NCBI RefSeq assembly: GCF_039830145.1
Contig: NZ_CP156082.1
Span: forward strand, 886,001-950,000
Direction: 5' to 3'
Origin: Croceibacterium sp. TMG7-5b_MA50
Lineage (GTDB): Bacteria; Pseudomonadota; Alphaproteobacteria; Sphingomonadales; Sphingomonadaceae
DNA: 64,000 nt
The notes below the pieces were generated by a model, which saw nothing but the letters and a program-made list of their open reading frames with translations, ran no database searches and had not been told where the DNA came from. Shown here in pieces: positions 38,369 through 48,052 of this stretch. How positions within the stretch are numbered: position 1 is the stretch's first letter; each line of letters starts with the position of its first letter. The position numbers and the translations under genes are program-made.

Positions 38369-38868
38369 GTCTTCGGCAGCAGCAGGTCCAGCGCGCAGAG
38401 CGTCGCCTGTCGCCTGATGGCGGAGCGGCCCTCATCCTCGAACTGGCGCGATTCCGCGTCCGGTCGGTCCTCGTTCCGCACCGCGCGGGCGAACACCACG
38501 GTACCGACCGGCTTGCTCTCGCTGCCGCCGCCTGGCCCGGCAATGCCGCTGATCGCCACCGCGACATCGGCATTGCTGCGCTCCAGCGCGCCCTTCGCCA
38601 TGGCGTAGACGCAGGCGATTGAGACCGCGCCGAACGTGTCGATGATGTCGTCCGGCACACCCAAATCGGCATGCTTGGCAGTGTTGGAGTAGGTGACGAA
38701 CCCACGCTCGAACACGTCGGAGCAGCCGGCGATCTCCGTCAATGCCGCGCTGACGAGGCCGCCCGTGCAGCTCTCGGCCACTGCGACCCGGCGGCCGGCG
38801 GCGCGGTTTTCCTCGATCACGCGGTTAGCCAGTGCGACGATCTCCGGCGGCAGCAGCGGCTCGCTCAT
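38365..38868 (-). CDS. CinA-family protein, probable nicotinamide-nucleotide amidohydrolase, second copy
   Basis: A 167-aa CinA C-terminal domain: [16 protein letters not shown] (28-43), [17 protein letters not shown] and [20 protein letters not shown], closely matching canonical PncC. It is the more typical of the two copies; the other lies beside nadE. The ATG at 38868 overlaps the upstream gene by 4 nt. It may deamidate NMN, or the two copies may have divided roles. Confidence 0.88.
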   Translation of the reverse strand: MSEPLLPPEIVALANRVIEENRAAGRRVAVAESCTGGLVSAALTEIAGCSDVFERGFVTYSNTAKHADLGVPDDIIDTFGAVSIACVYAMAKGALERSNADVAVAISGIAGPGGGSESKPVGTVVFARAVRNEDRPDAESRQFEDEGRSAIRRQATLCALDLLLPKT

Positions 38869-39395
38869 GGCCGGGCCGGTTGGCAGATGGGGGTATTGGG
38901 CGGGGCGAACAGGCCCAGCACCCCGCCGATCAGCCCGGCGGCGATCTCCGGCTCGACCTGCGACATGGTCTCCAGCAGGCGCTCCGCCGCGCCGCAATCG
39001 GCGACCGGAATGCGTGCGGACAACTCCTGTACCAGCAGCGCATCGACCAGCGGTCGGACATGCTGGTCCGGCAGACCGGAGATCATGTCCAGATTGCCGC
39101 GCATCTGCCCTTGAGCCGCGCCGCCCAGCAGCTTCCGCAGCCCGGATTTCGCTTGCGGCCAGCTACGCCCCTGCAGCGCGGCGTAGCGGCGAGACATGCC
39201 GGCGCCACCCCGCGCCAGAAAGCCGTCGCTCGCCAATTGGGTGCTGCAACGCAGGTCCAGTGCCTGCACGGCGGAGGGCACGGCGTAGATTGCCATTGCG
39301 CTCACCTCGTCCGGGGTGACGCAATCCTGTGCGGCGGCCAGGGTTGGCGCGCCCGCCAGGGCAGCAGTAGCGATCGTGGCCAGCATCCGCCTCAT
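38865..39395 (-). CDS. exported protein of unknown function
   Basis: A 176-aa protein with a cleavable signal ([23 protein letters not shown]) and four cysteines in the mature part (QDCVTP, LRCSTQ, ADCGAA, PICQP), consistent with two periplasmic disulfides. No known domain recognised. It overlaps both neighbours by 4 nt, in a run with ispDF upstream. Confidence 0.8.
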   Translation of the reverse strand: MRRMLATIATAALAGAPTLAAAQDCVTPDEVSAMAIYAVPSAVQALDLRCSTQLASDGFLARGGAGMSRRYAALQGRSWPQAKSGLRKLLGGAAQGQMRGNLDMISGLPDQHVRPLVDALLVQELSARIPVADCGAAERLLETMSQVEPEIAAGLIGGVLGLFAPPNTPICQPARP

Positions 39396-40561
39396 GCCGG
39401 AACTCCATCATTGGGGACAAGCATGGCGACAGCCTGGGCCGCGATGCCTTCGCCGCGGCCGGCGAAGCCGAGCCGTTCTGTAGTGGTCGCCTTCACGTTG
39501 ACCGCTTCTACTCCCACCCGCAGCAGTTCGGCAAGCCGCTGCTGCATTGCGGGCCGATGCGGTCCGATCTTGGGTGCCTCGCAGATCAGCGTCAGGTCGA
39601 CATTGCCGATGGCGTAGCCACGCTCCGCCGCCAAATCGACCGCATGGGTCAGGAACTGGTCGGACGCGGCGCCACGCCATTTGGGATCGCTGGGCGGGAA
39701 ATGCTGCCCGATATCGCCGGCGCCAACTGCGCCAAGGATCGCATCGACCACGGCATGCAGGCCGACATCGGCATCGCTATGACCCGACAGGCCCAGCGGA
39801 TGATCGATGCGGATGCCGCACAGCCACAATTCCTCCCCCGCAACCAGCCGGTGCACGTCGAAGCCAGTGCCGCTGCGCGGCCAGCGGGGGGCGGCGGTCT
39901 GCGGGAAGTCAGCGGCGTAGGTCAGCTTGTGCAATCTCTCGTCTCCTTCGACCAGCGTCACCGGCAGGCTGGCCGCCTGCGCCACCTGTGCATCATCGCC
40001 GGCAGTCGCGTCGCCCACCCATGTCCGATGCGCTGCCAGAATGTCGGCGAAGCGGAATGCCTGCGGGGTCTGTACTCGGCGCAGCGCCTCGCGCGCGGCA
40101 GGCTGGCCCATCAGCGCACCCGTGGCGTAGGCAAGGCTGTCGGCCACCGGCAGGACCGGGATCGCGGCGGGCGCGGTCTCCAGCGCGGCATATAGCCGCG
40201 CCAAAACCTCCGGCGGACAATGCGGCCGTGCCGCATCGTGGATCAGCACCGCTACAGGCGGTTCGTCCACCAGGATCTCCAGCGCGGCGCGCACGCTGGC
40301 CTGCCGCGTCGTGCCACCAGTCACCGTCGCCACGTTGCAGCCATCAGCAAGCCCGGAAAGGCACTTTGCCACGATCTCCTCTGCCCCGGCAGGGATCGCC
40401 AGCACGAAGCGGCGCACGCCGCCACGCACCAGAGCATCAATCGCACGACGCAGGACGGGCACGCCGTCCAGCAGCGCGAACTGCTTGGGCAACGGCTGCC
40501 CGGCGCGCAGGCCCTGCCCGGCGGCGACGATGATCGCGGCAAGATCGGAAGGGCTGCTCAT
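39392..40561 (-). CDS. ispDF: bifunctional MEP-pathway enzyme IspDF
   Basis: A 389-aa fusion of two steps of non-mevalonate isoprenoid synthesis. Residues 1-225 are IspD (MEP cytidylyltransferase; IIVAAGQGLRAGQPLPKQF, VLIHDAARP). Residues 231-389 are IspF (MECDP synthase; GTGFDVHRL with metal ligands D235 and H237, GHSDADVGLHAVVDAILGA). IspE is not local. The fusion is common in alphaproteobacteria. ATG 40561 is chosen because the sequence upstream is not conserved-looking. Confidence 0.96.
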   Translation of the reverse strand: MSSPSDLAAIIVAAGQGLRAGQPLPKQFALLDGVPVLRRAIDALVRGGVRRFVLAIPAGAEEIVAKCLSGLADGCNVATVTGGTTRQASVRAALEILVDEPPVAVLIHDAARPHCPPEVLARLYAALETAPAAIPVLPVADSLAYATGALMGQPAAREALRRVQTPQAFRFADILAAHRTWVGDATAGDDAQVAQAASLPVTLVEGDERLHKLTYAADFPQTAAPRWPRSGTGFDVHRLVAGEELWLCGIRIDHPLGLSGHSDADVGLHAVVDAILGAVGAGDIGQHFPPSDPKWRGAASDQFLTHAVDLAAERGYAIGNVDLTLICEAPKIGPHRPAMQQRLAELLRVGVEAVNVKATTTERLGFAGRGEGIAAQAVAMLVPNDGVPA

Positions 40562-40638
40562 GGCTTGGCCCGTGCGGCTAGCGGCTTGCGAGGCGGGCGG
40601 CAATCCACTATGCGGCTGCCTGTTTTTTGGGCAGCGCG

Positions 40639-41658
40639 ATGCAAGATCAGACACCTCCTCCTCCGCCGTGCCGGCCGATCGCCATCGGCCCCGTTGCGAT
40701 CGCCTGCCCGGTGGTGCTGGCCCCGATGACCGGCGTCACCGACCTGCCATTCCGCAAGCTGGTGCGCCGCTACGGCAGCGGGCTCAACGTGACGGAGATG
40801 ATCGCCAGCCCGGCCATGATCCGCGAAACCCGGCAGTCGCTGCAGAAGGCGGCGTGGGATCCGGTGGAGGAGCCGGTCAGCCTGCAGCTCGCTGGCTGCG
40901 CGCCTGCCGAGATGGCGGAGGCGGCGAAGCTCAACGCTGATCGCGGGGCGGCCATTATCGACATCAACATGGGCTGTCCGGTGAAGAAGGTGGTCAACGG
41001 CGATGCTGGCAGCGCGCTGATGCGCGATCTGCCGCTCGCCGCCCGTCTGATCGAGGCGACCGTGAAGGCGGTGGACGTGCCCGTCACTGTCAAGATGCGA
41101 ATGGGCTGGGACCATGACAGCCTGAACGCGCCGGAGTTGGCTCATATTGCGGAAGATCTGGGAGCAAAGCTGATCACCGTCCACGGCCGCACCCGAAACC
41201 AGATGTACAAGGGCAGTGCCGACTGGAGCTTCGTCGCGAAGGTGAAGCAGGCGGTTAGCCTGCCCGTGATCGTCAATGGCGACATTTGCTCTACTGTGGA
41301 CGCCGCCACCGCGCTCAACCAGTCGGGCGCGGATGGGGTGATGATTGGGCGCGGCGCCTATGGCAAGCCGTGGCTGCTAGGGCAGGTGATGCGCTGGTGG
41401 CAGACGGGCGAGCTGCGCGCGGAGCCCGACCTCGACGAACAATATACCGTGCTGGTCGAACATTACGGCCTGATGCTGGACCATTACGGCCGTGACCTGG
41501 GCGTGAAGATGGCCCGTAAGCACCTGGGTTGGTACACCAAGGGTCTCCCCGGCTCCGCGGAGTTCCGCAACAAGGTCAATTTCATCGACGATGCTGCAAC
41601 CGTGCTTGACGAGCTGGAGCGGTTCTATGCCCCGTTCCTGCGGCAAAAGGCTGCGTGA
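40639..41658 (+). CDS. dusB: tRNA dihydrouridine synthase DusB
   Basis: An FMN enzyme reducing uridines in the tRNA D-loop. The 339-aa protein shows [14 protein letters not shown], the catalytic-cysteine segment [33 protein letters not shown] and the FMN-binding [12 protein letters not shown]. First gene of the conserved dusB-ntrB-ntrC run; the ntrB GTG overlaps its stop. Confidence 0.95.
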   Translation: MQDQTPPPPPCRPIAIGPVAIACPVVLAPMTGVTDLPFRKLVRRYGSGLNVTEMIASPAMIRETRQSLQKAAWDPVEEPVSLQLAGCAPAEMAEAAKLNADRGAAIIDINMGCPVKKVVNGDAGSALMRDLPLAARLIEATVKAVDVPVTVKMRMGWDHDSLNAPELAHIAEDLGAKLITVHGRTRNQMYKGSADWSFVAKVKQAVSLPVIVNGDICSTVDAATALNQSGADGVMIGRGAYGKPWLLGQVMRWWQTGELRAEPDLDEQYTVLVEHYGLMLDHYGRDLGVKMARKHLGWYTKGLPGSAEFRNKVNFIDDAATVLDELERFYAPFLRQKAA

Positions 41659-42767
41659 CGGCTGACGCCCGCGGCGCTGCGGCAGGTCCGCCTGGACCGC
41701 GCGAACAGCTCACCGGCCTAACCTTCGCCGTCCTGCTGGTGTCGCCCGGCCTGCTGATCCGGGAGGTCAATCCGGCGGGCGAGAACCTGCTGGGGCAAAG
41801 CACGCGGCGCCTGCGCGGCCGCCCGCTGCTGGACGTGCTCGACTTCGGTGATCCGCTGGTGCGCAATCGCCTGCTGGAAGGCGACGTCCAACTGACCGCG
41901 CGTGGAGCCCGACTGCGGGTGGAGGAGCGGGAGATCGTCGCCAACCTCACCGTGTCGCCCATGCCGCAGCATCCCGGCTGGCGTGTGATGACGCTGTCCG
42001 ACGCCGGGCAGGGCGAGCGTCTGTCCGAAGGGGGCGAGAACCAGTCCGGACTTCGCGGTCCTGCGGTGCTGGCACACGAAATCAAGAACCCGTTGGCCGC
42101 CATTCGCGGCGCGGCGCAGCTGGTCGGCCGAAAGCTGCCGACGGGCGAACGCGGCCTCACCCGCCTAATCACCGACGAGGTCGATCGTATCGCCGAGCTG
42201 ATCGACCGGATGCAGCGGCTCGGCCGGGAACGGGCGCAACCGATCGGGCCGCTGAACCTCCACGCGACTATCCGCCGCGCCCTGGCCACGGTCCATGCCG
42301 CGCGCGGGCCGGGGACCGTACGGGAGGAGTTCGATCCCAGCTTGCCCCCGGTGCTTGGAAACGAAGGGGCGTTGGTGCAGGTGCTGATCAACCTGCTGGC
42401 CAATGCCCGCGACGCTAGCGACGGCATGGCCGTGCCGGAGGTGGTAATCCGCACCCGGTTCGTCAGCGGGCTGGTGATGAACGTCATGCGGCTGGGCCGT
42501 CCGGTAAAGCTGCCGATCGAGGTGCAGGTGAGCGACAATGGCCCCGGCATCGATCCCGCGATCCGCGACCACATCTTCGAACCCTTCGTTTCGGCCAAGA
42601 AGAATGGTCAGGGTCTGGGTCTGGCCCTGGTCAGCAAGCTGGTGCGCGACATGGATGGGCGCATCACATACGACCGGGAGGAACCGCGCGCCGGGGCAGG
42701 GGGGTGGACACATTTTCGCATCCACCTGCCAATGGCGCGCCACGAACAGGGAGGGGCAGGAGCATGA
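41655..42767 (+). CDS. ntrB: nitrogen regulation sensor histidine kinase NtrB
   Basis: A cytoplasmic 370-aa PAS-histidine kinase that phosphorylates NtrC under nitrogen limitation. The N-terminal PAS ([21 protein letters not shown]) precedes the phospho-acceptor H141 in [14 protein letters not shown]. ATPase boxes are NLLANARDA (N), SDNGPGID (G1) and GQGLGLALV (G2). GTG at 41655 overlaps dusB; the end overlaps ntrC by 4 nt. Confidence 0.95.
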   Translation: MTADARGAAAGPPGPREQLTGLTFAVLLVSPGLLIREVNPAGENLLGQSTRRLRGRPLLDVLDFGDPLVRNRLLEGDVQLTARGARLRVEEREIVANLTVSPMPQHPGWRVMTLSDAGQGERLSEGGENQSGLRGPAVLAHEIKNPLAAIRGAAQLVGRKLPTGERGLTRLITDEVDRIAELIDRMQRLGRERAQPIGPLNLHATIRRALATVHAARGPGTVREEFDPSLPPVLGNEGALVQVLINLLANARDASDGMAVPEVVIRTRFVSGLVMNVMRLGRPVKLPIEVQVSDNGPGIDPAIRDHIFEPFVSAKKNGQGLGLALVSKLVRDMDGRITYDREEPRAGAGGWTHFRIHLPMARHEQGGAGA

Positions 42768-44164
42768 GCCGCAGGGCCTTGCTGGTGGAGGACGATCACG
42801 CGATCGCCACCGTGATCACCGCCGCGCTGGAGGAGGAGGCGTTTACCGTCGCCCGCTGCGAAAGCGTGGCGGAGCGAGATCGGCTACTCGCGGGCGAGCC
42901 GTTCGACGTCATGCTGACCGATGTGGTGCTGACCGATGGCGACGGCATCGCCACGCTGCCCGCCGCGATGGCGCGCTGCCCTGCAATGCCGGTCATCATC
43001 CTGTCGGCACAGAACACGCTCGACACCGCGGTGCGGGCGACCGATACCGGCGCATTCGAATACTTCCCTAAGCCCTTCGACTTGGAGGAACTGGTGCGCG
43101 CCGCTTGCCAGGCGGCGGACGGGCGCGCGGACGCCGGTTTCGATGATCCGGGAGCACCCGGCGCGCTGCCGCTGATCGGTCGCAGCCAGCCGATGCAGGA
43201 CGTCTATCGCATGATCACGCGGGTCCTGCGCAATGACCTGACCGTACTGGTGCTTGGCGAATCCGGCACCGGCAAGGAACTGGTCGCGGAAGCGATCCAT
43301 CAGCTCGGCGCGCGCAAGAACGGTCCATTCGTGGCCGTGAACACCGCCGCCATCCCGCGCGATCTGATCGAATCGGAACTGTTCGGGCACGAGAAGGGCG
43401 CCTTCACTGGCGCCACGCAGCGGCATCTGGGCAAGTTCGAACAGGCGAACCACGGCACGTTGTTCCTGGACGAGATCGGCGACATGCCGCCCGAGGCGCA
43501 GACGCGGCTGCTGCGCGCGCTGCAATCCGGCCGCATCCGTCGTGTCGGTGGCGGCGAGGAGGTGGCGATCAATGTCCGCATCATCGCCGCCACCAACCGC
43601 GACCTACAGCCGCTGATCGCCGACGGCACGTTCCGCGAAGACCTCTATTACCGTCTGGCCGTGGTGCCGATCCAGCTGCCGCCCCTTCGCGACCGGCATG
43701 GGGACGTGGAGCCGCTCGCCCGCCATTTCCTGCGGCTCGCGGCGCTCGACGGACTTCCGGCACGCCGCCTGACACCCGCCGGTGCGGCGCTGCTGGACGG
43801 GCAGAAGTGGCGCGGCAATGTCCGAGAACTGCGCAACTTCATTTACCGCGCGGCCCTGCTGGCGCGGGAGGAGGATATCGACACCGGGCTTATCGGCCAA
43901 TTGCTGGCTGACCGGCCGCCCCTCGCCGGCGGGCAGGCGCCCGCCGACCTGGCGCAGGCGCTGGACAGCTGGCTGGCGGAAGCCGCGCCCTCACCCGGTA
44001 CGCTGTATCACGCGGCACTTGCCGCCTTTGAGCGCCCGCTGTTCGAACACGCTTTGCGCCAGACCGGTGGCAACCAGCTCCGTGCGGCGCAGTTGCTGGG
44101 CATCAATCGCAACACGCTGCGCAAACGACTGACCGACTTGCAGATCGGCTCCGACGGGCACTGA
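42764..44164 (+). CDS. ntrC: nitrogen regulation response regulator NtrC
   Basis: A 466-aa sigma-54-dependent activator. The receiver (phospho-acceptor D53 in MLTDVVLTD) is followed by the AAA+ domain with GESGTGKELVAEA (Walker A), ELFGHEKGAFTGA (the sigma-54-contacting GAFTGA loop intact), LFLDEIGDMP (Walker B), and a Fis-type HTH (QTGGNQLRAAQLLGINRNTL). A strong ribosome-binding site (GGGAGGGGCAGGAG) precedes ATG 42764. Confidence 0.96.
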   Translation: MSRRALLVEDDHAIATVITAALEEEAFTVARCESVAERDRLLAGEPFDVMLTDVVLTDGDGIATLPAAMARCPAMPVIILSAQNTLDTAVRATDTGAFEYFPKPFDLEELVRAACQAADGRADAGFDDPGAPGALPLIGRSQPMQDVYRMITRVLRNDLTVLVLGESGTGKELVAEAIHQLGARKNGPFVAVNTAAIPRDLIESELFGHEKGAFTGATQRHLGKFEQANHGTLFLDEIGDMPPEAQTRLLRALQSGRIRRVGGGEEVAINVRIIAATNRDLQPLIADGTFREDLYYRLAVVPIQLPPLRDRHGDVEPLARHFLRLAALDGLPARRLTPAGAALLDGQKWRGNVRELRNFIYRAALLAREEDIDTGLIGQLLADRPPLAGGQAPADLAQALDSWLAEAAPSPGTLYHAALAAFERPLFEHALRQTGGNQLRAAQLLGINRNTLRKRLTDLQIGSDGH

Positions 44165-44176
44165 CGGGCAACGCCA

Positions 44177-44229
44177 TTGCGCAAAAAGGCCTTGCGTTGA
44201 CGCAACATGGCTGTTGTAAAGTTGCAACT
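44177..44229. promoter_or_regulatory. cluster of four TTG/CAA palindromes upstream of ntrY
   Basis: Four inverted repeats built from TTG and CAA halves fill 53 bp before the ntrY start: TTGCGCAA (44177-44184), TTGCG-TTGA-CGCAA (44192-44205), CAACA-TGGC-TGTTG (44203-44216) and AGTTGCAACT (44220-44229). They overlap a weak promoter-like pair, TTGCGT and TGTAAA with 17-nt spacing. Published NtrX sites in rhizobia are of the CAA-N-TTG type, so autoregulation is a reasonable inference. Confidence 0.5.
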
Positions 44230-46491
44230 GTGAGTGTCACCGCCACCCCCCGGGCGCCAAGGTCGGCTGATCAGGGCGCGACCCGCCGTTCCCCGCGATG
44301 GTGGCGGCGGGTGCAGGTGGTCGGCCGCCGCGCGAACGTGTTCTTCTGGCTGGAAATTCTGTGCGCCGCAGCCCTGCTGGGCATGCTCACCAGCTCCTAC
44401 GTGACCTTGGCCGACCTTGCGGACGAGCGGACGCTCGTCCCATCGGTGCAGGCATCGGCGATGCTGATCGGTACGCTGATCCCCGCGCTTGGCCTCCTGG
44501 TCCTGTTCGGCCGTCGACTAGCAATCCGGCGGGCTGGCGGCACCACCGCGCGGCTGCACGTCAACCTCGTATTCTTCTTCTCGCTGGTGGCCGCGGTCCC
44601 CACGCTGCTGGTGGCGGTGTTCGCCAGCTACCTGTTCCAGTCGGGGGTCGAGTTCTGGTTCTCCAGCCAGTCACGCGGCATCCTGGAGAACGCCAATGAA
44701 CTGGCGCGCGGCTATTACGACGAAAGTCAGCGCGATGTGGAGCAGGAAACCGTCGCAATGGCCGGTGATCTGCGCTTCGAACTGGAACGCAACGGCCTCG
44801 CCAGCCCCGCCTTTGCCAGCGCCTACTCGCTGCAGGTCCTGTTCCGTAAGCTCAACGAGAGCGCCGTGCTGCAGCAACAGGCGGACGGCACCCTGCAGGT
44901 GGAGGCGATCGTCGATCCGGAGGAGGGGAGCGCGGATCGCGAACGGATTTCCGCCGCCGCGCTGCAACGCCTGCGCCGTGGCGATCCGGCGGTGGTGACC
45001 GCCAGCCCCGAACGGATCGAGGCCGTGACCGCCATCGATCGCCCGTCCGGCCTCTACCTCTACAACGCCCGCAACTCCGATGCTCTCGCACTCAGCCAGT
45101 GGAAGCGCGCGCAGAGCGTGGTGCAGGCATACGATCTGCTGACCGAACGCGCGCGCGTGCTGCAACTGCGCTTCAACCTGGCCCTGCTCGGCGTGTCGCT
45201 GGCGTTGGTGGGCCTTGCCGTGTGGTTCGCGCTGCGATTTGCCGACAGACAGGTACAACCTCTGGCCGACCTCGTCGGCGCGGCCCGTGCGATCGGCGCG
45301 GGCAATTACGCCATGCGAGTGGAGGGACGCACTGGGCCGGATGAAATCGGGCTGCTCAACCGCGCCTTCAACCGCATGACCCAGCAGATCGAGCGGCAGA
45401 CGGATGCACTGATCGGCGCCAACCGCCAGCTAGCCGAACGCCGCGCTTTCATCGAGACGGTGCTGCAATCGATCACCGCAGGCATCGTCTCGGTCGATGC
45501 CGCCGGCATCATCATTCTGCTGAACAACTCGGCCCGCGACCTGCTGCTGGAGGAGGAGGCTCCCAACCCGGTCGGCCGCCCGCTCGCCGATCTGTCGCCG
45601 CGCTTGGCCGAGCTGCTGCGCGGCGGCGCGACCGGCAGCACGGTGCAGTACAACCGCCGGGGCGAGATGCTGACACTCGCCGTGCGCCTCGCCCCGTCGG
45701 GCGAAGGGCACGTCATCACTTTCGAAGATATTACCCGGCAACTGCTGGATCAGCGGCAGGCTGCCTGGTCCGACGTCGCGCGCCGTATCGCGCACGAGAT
45801 CAAGAACCCGCTCACCCCTATCCAACTCGCGACGGAGCGGCTGAAGCGCCGTTACCGCAAGCAGATCCTTGCCGACGGGGAATTGTTCGACGACCTGACC
45901 GGCACCATCATCCGCCAAGTCGGCGACCTCAGGAAGATGGTGGACGAATTCTCGTCCTTCGCCCGCTTGCCAAAGCCCGTATTCCGGCGGGAGGACGTGG
46001 TTGATCTGGTCCGCCAGGCGATGTTCCTGCAGGAGGTCGGCCACTCCGACATCCGTTATCAGCTGGAGGTCCATGGCGACGGGCAGACGGTTTCGTGCGA
46101 CCGGCACCAGATCGGCCAGGCCCTGACGAATGTCTTGAAAAATGCCGCGGAAGCCATCGAAAGCCGTCGCCGCGACGGTAGCCCGACGCACGATCAGGGG
46201 CGTATCTCCGTCGGCGTTCAGCTCGGTGTCACCGATGTGACGGTCGAAGTGCTCGATAACGGCATCGGCCTGCCACAGGGTGGCGAACGGATCATGGAAC
46301 CCTACGTCACCACGCGGGAGAAAGGCACCGGCCTAGGCCTCGCGATCGTGAAGAAGATTCTGGAGGAACATGGCGGCGAGATCGCCTTCGCCGCCGCGCC
46401 TGATGGCGGTGCGCGCGCCACCCTCCGGCTGGCCCGTGATCCCTCGGCCGTGGCGCGGACCCCCGCACACGCCACCGAGGCGGCGGAATGA
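44230..46491 (+). CDS. ntrY: nitrogen regulation sensor histidine kinase NtrY
   Basis: A 753-aa membrane kinase paired with NtrX. The N-terminal part has several spans (FWLEILCAAALLGMLTSSYV, LIPALGLLVLFG, LVFFFSLVAAVPTLLVAVFA, LALLGVSLALVGLAVWFAL) with an extracytoplasmic region. A HAMP segment (VQPLADLVGAARAI), a PAS (VLQSITAGIVSVDAAG) and a kinase core follow: phospho-acceptor in [17 protein letters not shown] near residue 520, NVLKNAAEA, DNGIGLP and GTGLGLAIV. The GTG at 44230 is preferred over a TTG at 44197 because the latter lies inside a palindrome. Confidence 0.93.
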   Translation: MSVTATPRAPRSADQGATRRSPRWWRRVQVVGRRANVFFWLEILCAAALLGMLTSSYVTLADLADERTLVPSVQASAMLIGTLIPALGLLVLFGRRLAIRRAGGTTARLHVNLVFFFSLVAAVPTLLVAVFASYLFQSGVEFWFSSQSRGILENANELARGYYDESQRDVEQETVAMAGDLRFELERNGLASPAFASAYSLQVLFRKLNESAVLQQQADGTLQVEAIVDPEEGSADRERISAAALQRLRRGDPAVVTASPERIEAVTAIDRPSGLYLYNARNSDALALSQWKRAQSVVQAYDLLTERARVLQLRFNLALLGVSLALVGLAVWFALRFADRQVQPLADLVGAARAIGAGNYAMRVEGRTGPDEIGLLNRAFNRMTQQIERQTDALIGANRQLAERRAFIETVLQSITAGIVSVDAAGIIILLNNSARDLLLEEEAPNPVGRPLADLSPRLAELLRGGATGSTVQYNRRGEMLTLAVRLAPSGEGHVITFEDITRQLLDQRQAAWSDVARRIAHEIKNPLTPIQLATERLKRRYRKQILADGELFDDLTGTIIRQVGDLRKMVDEFSSFARLPKPVFRREDVVDLVRQAMFLQEVGHSDIRYQLEVHGDGQTVSCDRHQIGQALTNVLKNAAEAIESRRRDGSPTHDQGRISVGVQLGVTDVTVEVLDNGIGLPQGGERIMEPYVTTREKGTGLGLAIVKKILEEHGGEIAFAAAPDGGARATLRLARDPSAVARTPAHATEAAE

Positions 46492-46528
46492 ACAGGAGAC
46501 ACGATATCCGCATAAGGGAACACAGCTG

Positions 46529-47902
46529 ATGGCGCTCGATATCCTGATCGTGGATGACGAACTCGACATCCGGGAACTCGTAGCCGGCGTGTTGAGTGAT
46601 GAAGGGTACCAATGCCGAACCGCCGGCGACAGCGTCAGCGCGCTGCGCATGGTGGATGAGAAGCGGCCCAGCCTGGTCCTCTTGGATGTATGGCTGCACG
46701 GAAGCCCGATGGACGGGCTGGAAGTGCTCGACGCAATCAAGCTGCGCGAACCTGATCTGCCGGTAATCATCTTCTCCGGCCATGGCAGCCTAGATACCGC
46801 TGTATCGGCCGTCAGCCGCGGCGCGATGGACTTCATCGAGAAACCGTTCGAGGCGGAGCGCCTGCTGCTGTTGGTCGAACGCGCGACGGAAACCGACCGG
46901 CTCCGGCGAGAGAACGCCCGCCTGCGCGAGGGCATCACGTTGGCAGCGGAGTTCACCGGCAGTTCCACCTCCATCAACCAGGTACGTGCCCTGCTGAAGC
47001 GAGTGGCGAACACCGGCAGCCGCGTGCTCATCACCGGCCCGGGCGGTTCGGGTAAGGAAGTCGCCGCCCGCCTGCTTCATGCCTGGAGCCCGCGGGCAGA
47101 CAAGGCCTTTGTCACCGTCAACTCCGCCCGTATCACACCCGAACGGTTCGAACAGGAGCTGTTCGGTGAGGAGGTGGACGGCCGCCTGGTGCGCCCCGGC
47201 CTGCTGGAGATGGCCGATGGCGGAACCCTGTTCTTTGACGAGGTGGCTGACATGCCGCTCAGCACGCAGGCGCGAATCCTGCGCGTGCTGACCGAACAGA
47301 GCTTCGTGCGCGCGGGCGGCAGCCGGCAGATCGGGGTCGACGTACGCGTGGTCTCCTCAACGGCGCGTGATCTGGAGGCGGAGATCGTGGACAAGCGCTT
47401 CCGCGAGGACCTCTATTATCGCCTCAACGTGGTGCCGATCACCGTGCCCTCCCTGACGGAACGGCGGGACGACATCCCGGCCCTGGCCGAGCATTTCTTC
47501 ACCCGCTACGCCCGCGAGCAGGGTCTCAGCGCACCGGAACTGTCAGCAGAGGCATTGGCCGCGATGCAGGCCTATGACTGGCCGGGCAATGTCCGCCAGT
47601 TGCGCAACGTCGTGGAACGCACGGTGATACTCGCCCCGCGCGAACGGATCGGGCGGATAGAAGCCGACATGCTGCCGGCGGAGATCATCGGCGGCGGCGG
47701 CGATCAGGGCGCCGGCATGCCAGCGCTGATGGGCGTGCCCCTGCGAGAAGCGCGGGAGAACTTCGAACGGGAATACCTGCGGGTGCAGATCCGCCGCTTT
47801 TCCGGCAATATCTCCAAGACCGCGGGGTTCATCGGCATGGAACGTTCGGCGCTTCATCGTAAGCTCAAGCTGCTGGGGATGAGCGAGCGCGGCGACGAAT
47901 AG
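46529..47902 (+). CDS. ntrX: nitrogen regulation response regulator NtrX
   Basis: A 457-aa response regulator. The receiver carries D53 (VLLDVWLHGSP), then an AAA+ domain with GPGGSGKEVAARLL and LFFDEVADMP, and a C-terminal Fis-type HTH (FSGNISKTAGFIGMERSAL). The GAFTGA loop of NtrC is missing: ELFGEEVDGRLVRPGLLEMA occupies that site, which is characteristic of NtrX and implies no sigma-54 activation. ATG 46529 follows AAGGGAA. Confidence 0.94.
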   Translation: MALDILIVDDELDIRELVAGVLSDEGYQCRTAGDSVSALRMVDEKRPSLVLLDVWLHGSPMDGLEVLDAIKLREPDLPVIIFSGHGSLDTAVSAVSRGAMDFIEKPFEAERLLLLVERATETDRLRRENARLREGITLAAEFTGSSTSINQVRALLKRVANTGSRVLITGPGGSGKEVAARLLHAWSPRADKAFVTVNSARITPERFEQELFGEEVDGRLVRPGLLEMADGGTLFFDEVADMPLSTQARILRVLTEQSFVRAGGSRQIGVDVRVVSSTARDLEAEIVDKRFREDLYYRLNVVPITVPSLTERRDDIPALAEHFFTRYAREQGLSAPELSAEALAAMQAYDWPGNVRQLRNVVERTVILAPRERIGRIEADMLPAEIIGGGGDQGAGMPALMGVPLREARENFEREYLRVQIRRFSGNISKTAGFIGMERSALHRKLKLLGMSERGDE

Positions 47903-47910
47903 CGGCGGTC

Positions 47911-47925
47911 TTGCGGCCGACGCAA
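47911..47925. promoter_or_regulatory. TTGCG-N5-CGCAA palindrome between ntrX and hfq
   Basis: TTGCG-GCCGA-CGCAA repeats the half-sites of the main palindrome in front of ntrY, here 9 nt after the ntrX stop and 128 nt before hfq. It may be another site for the same regulator, or a weak hairpin. Inference from similarity only. Confidence 0.35.
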
Positions 47926-48052
47926 AAGGGGCCTTCGCAGGCGCACAATTATTTGGCATGAAGGCGCCAGCCGCGGACCGGCGGGCAGGGTAAGGCCTGC
48001 CGCTTCGCGATGGATGCGCCTGAAAAGCGCCAATAAGATGGAGTCACGCGAA

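Noticed and set aside
47940-47975. Possible sigma-54 promoter before hfq (TTGGCATGAAGGCGCC)
   Set aside because: The GG of the -24 box is present, but the -12 TTGC element is missing at the required spacing.
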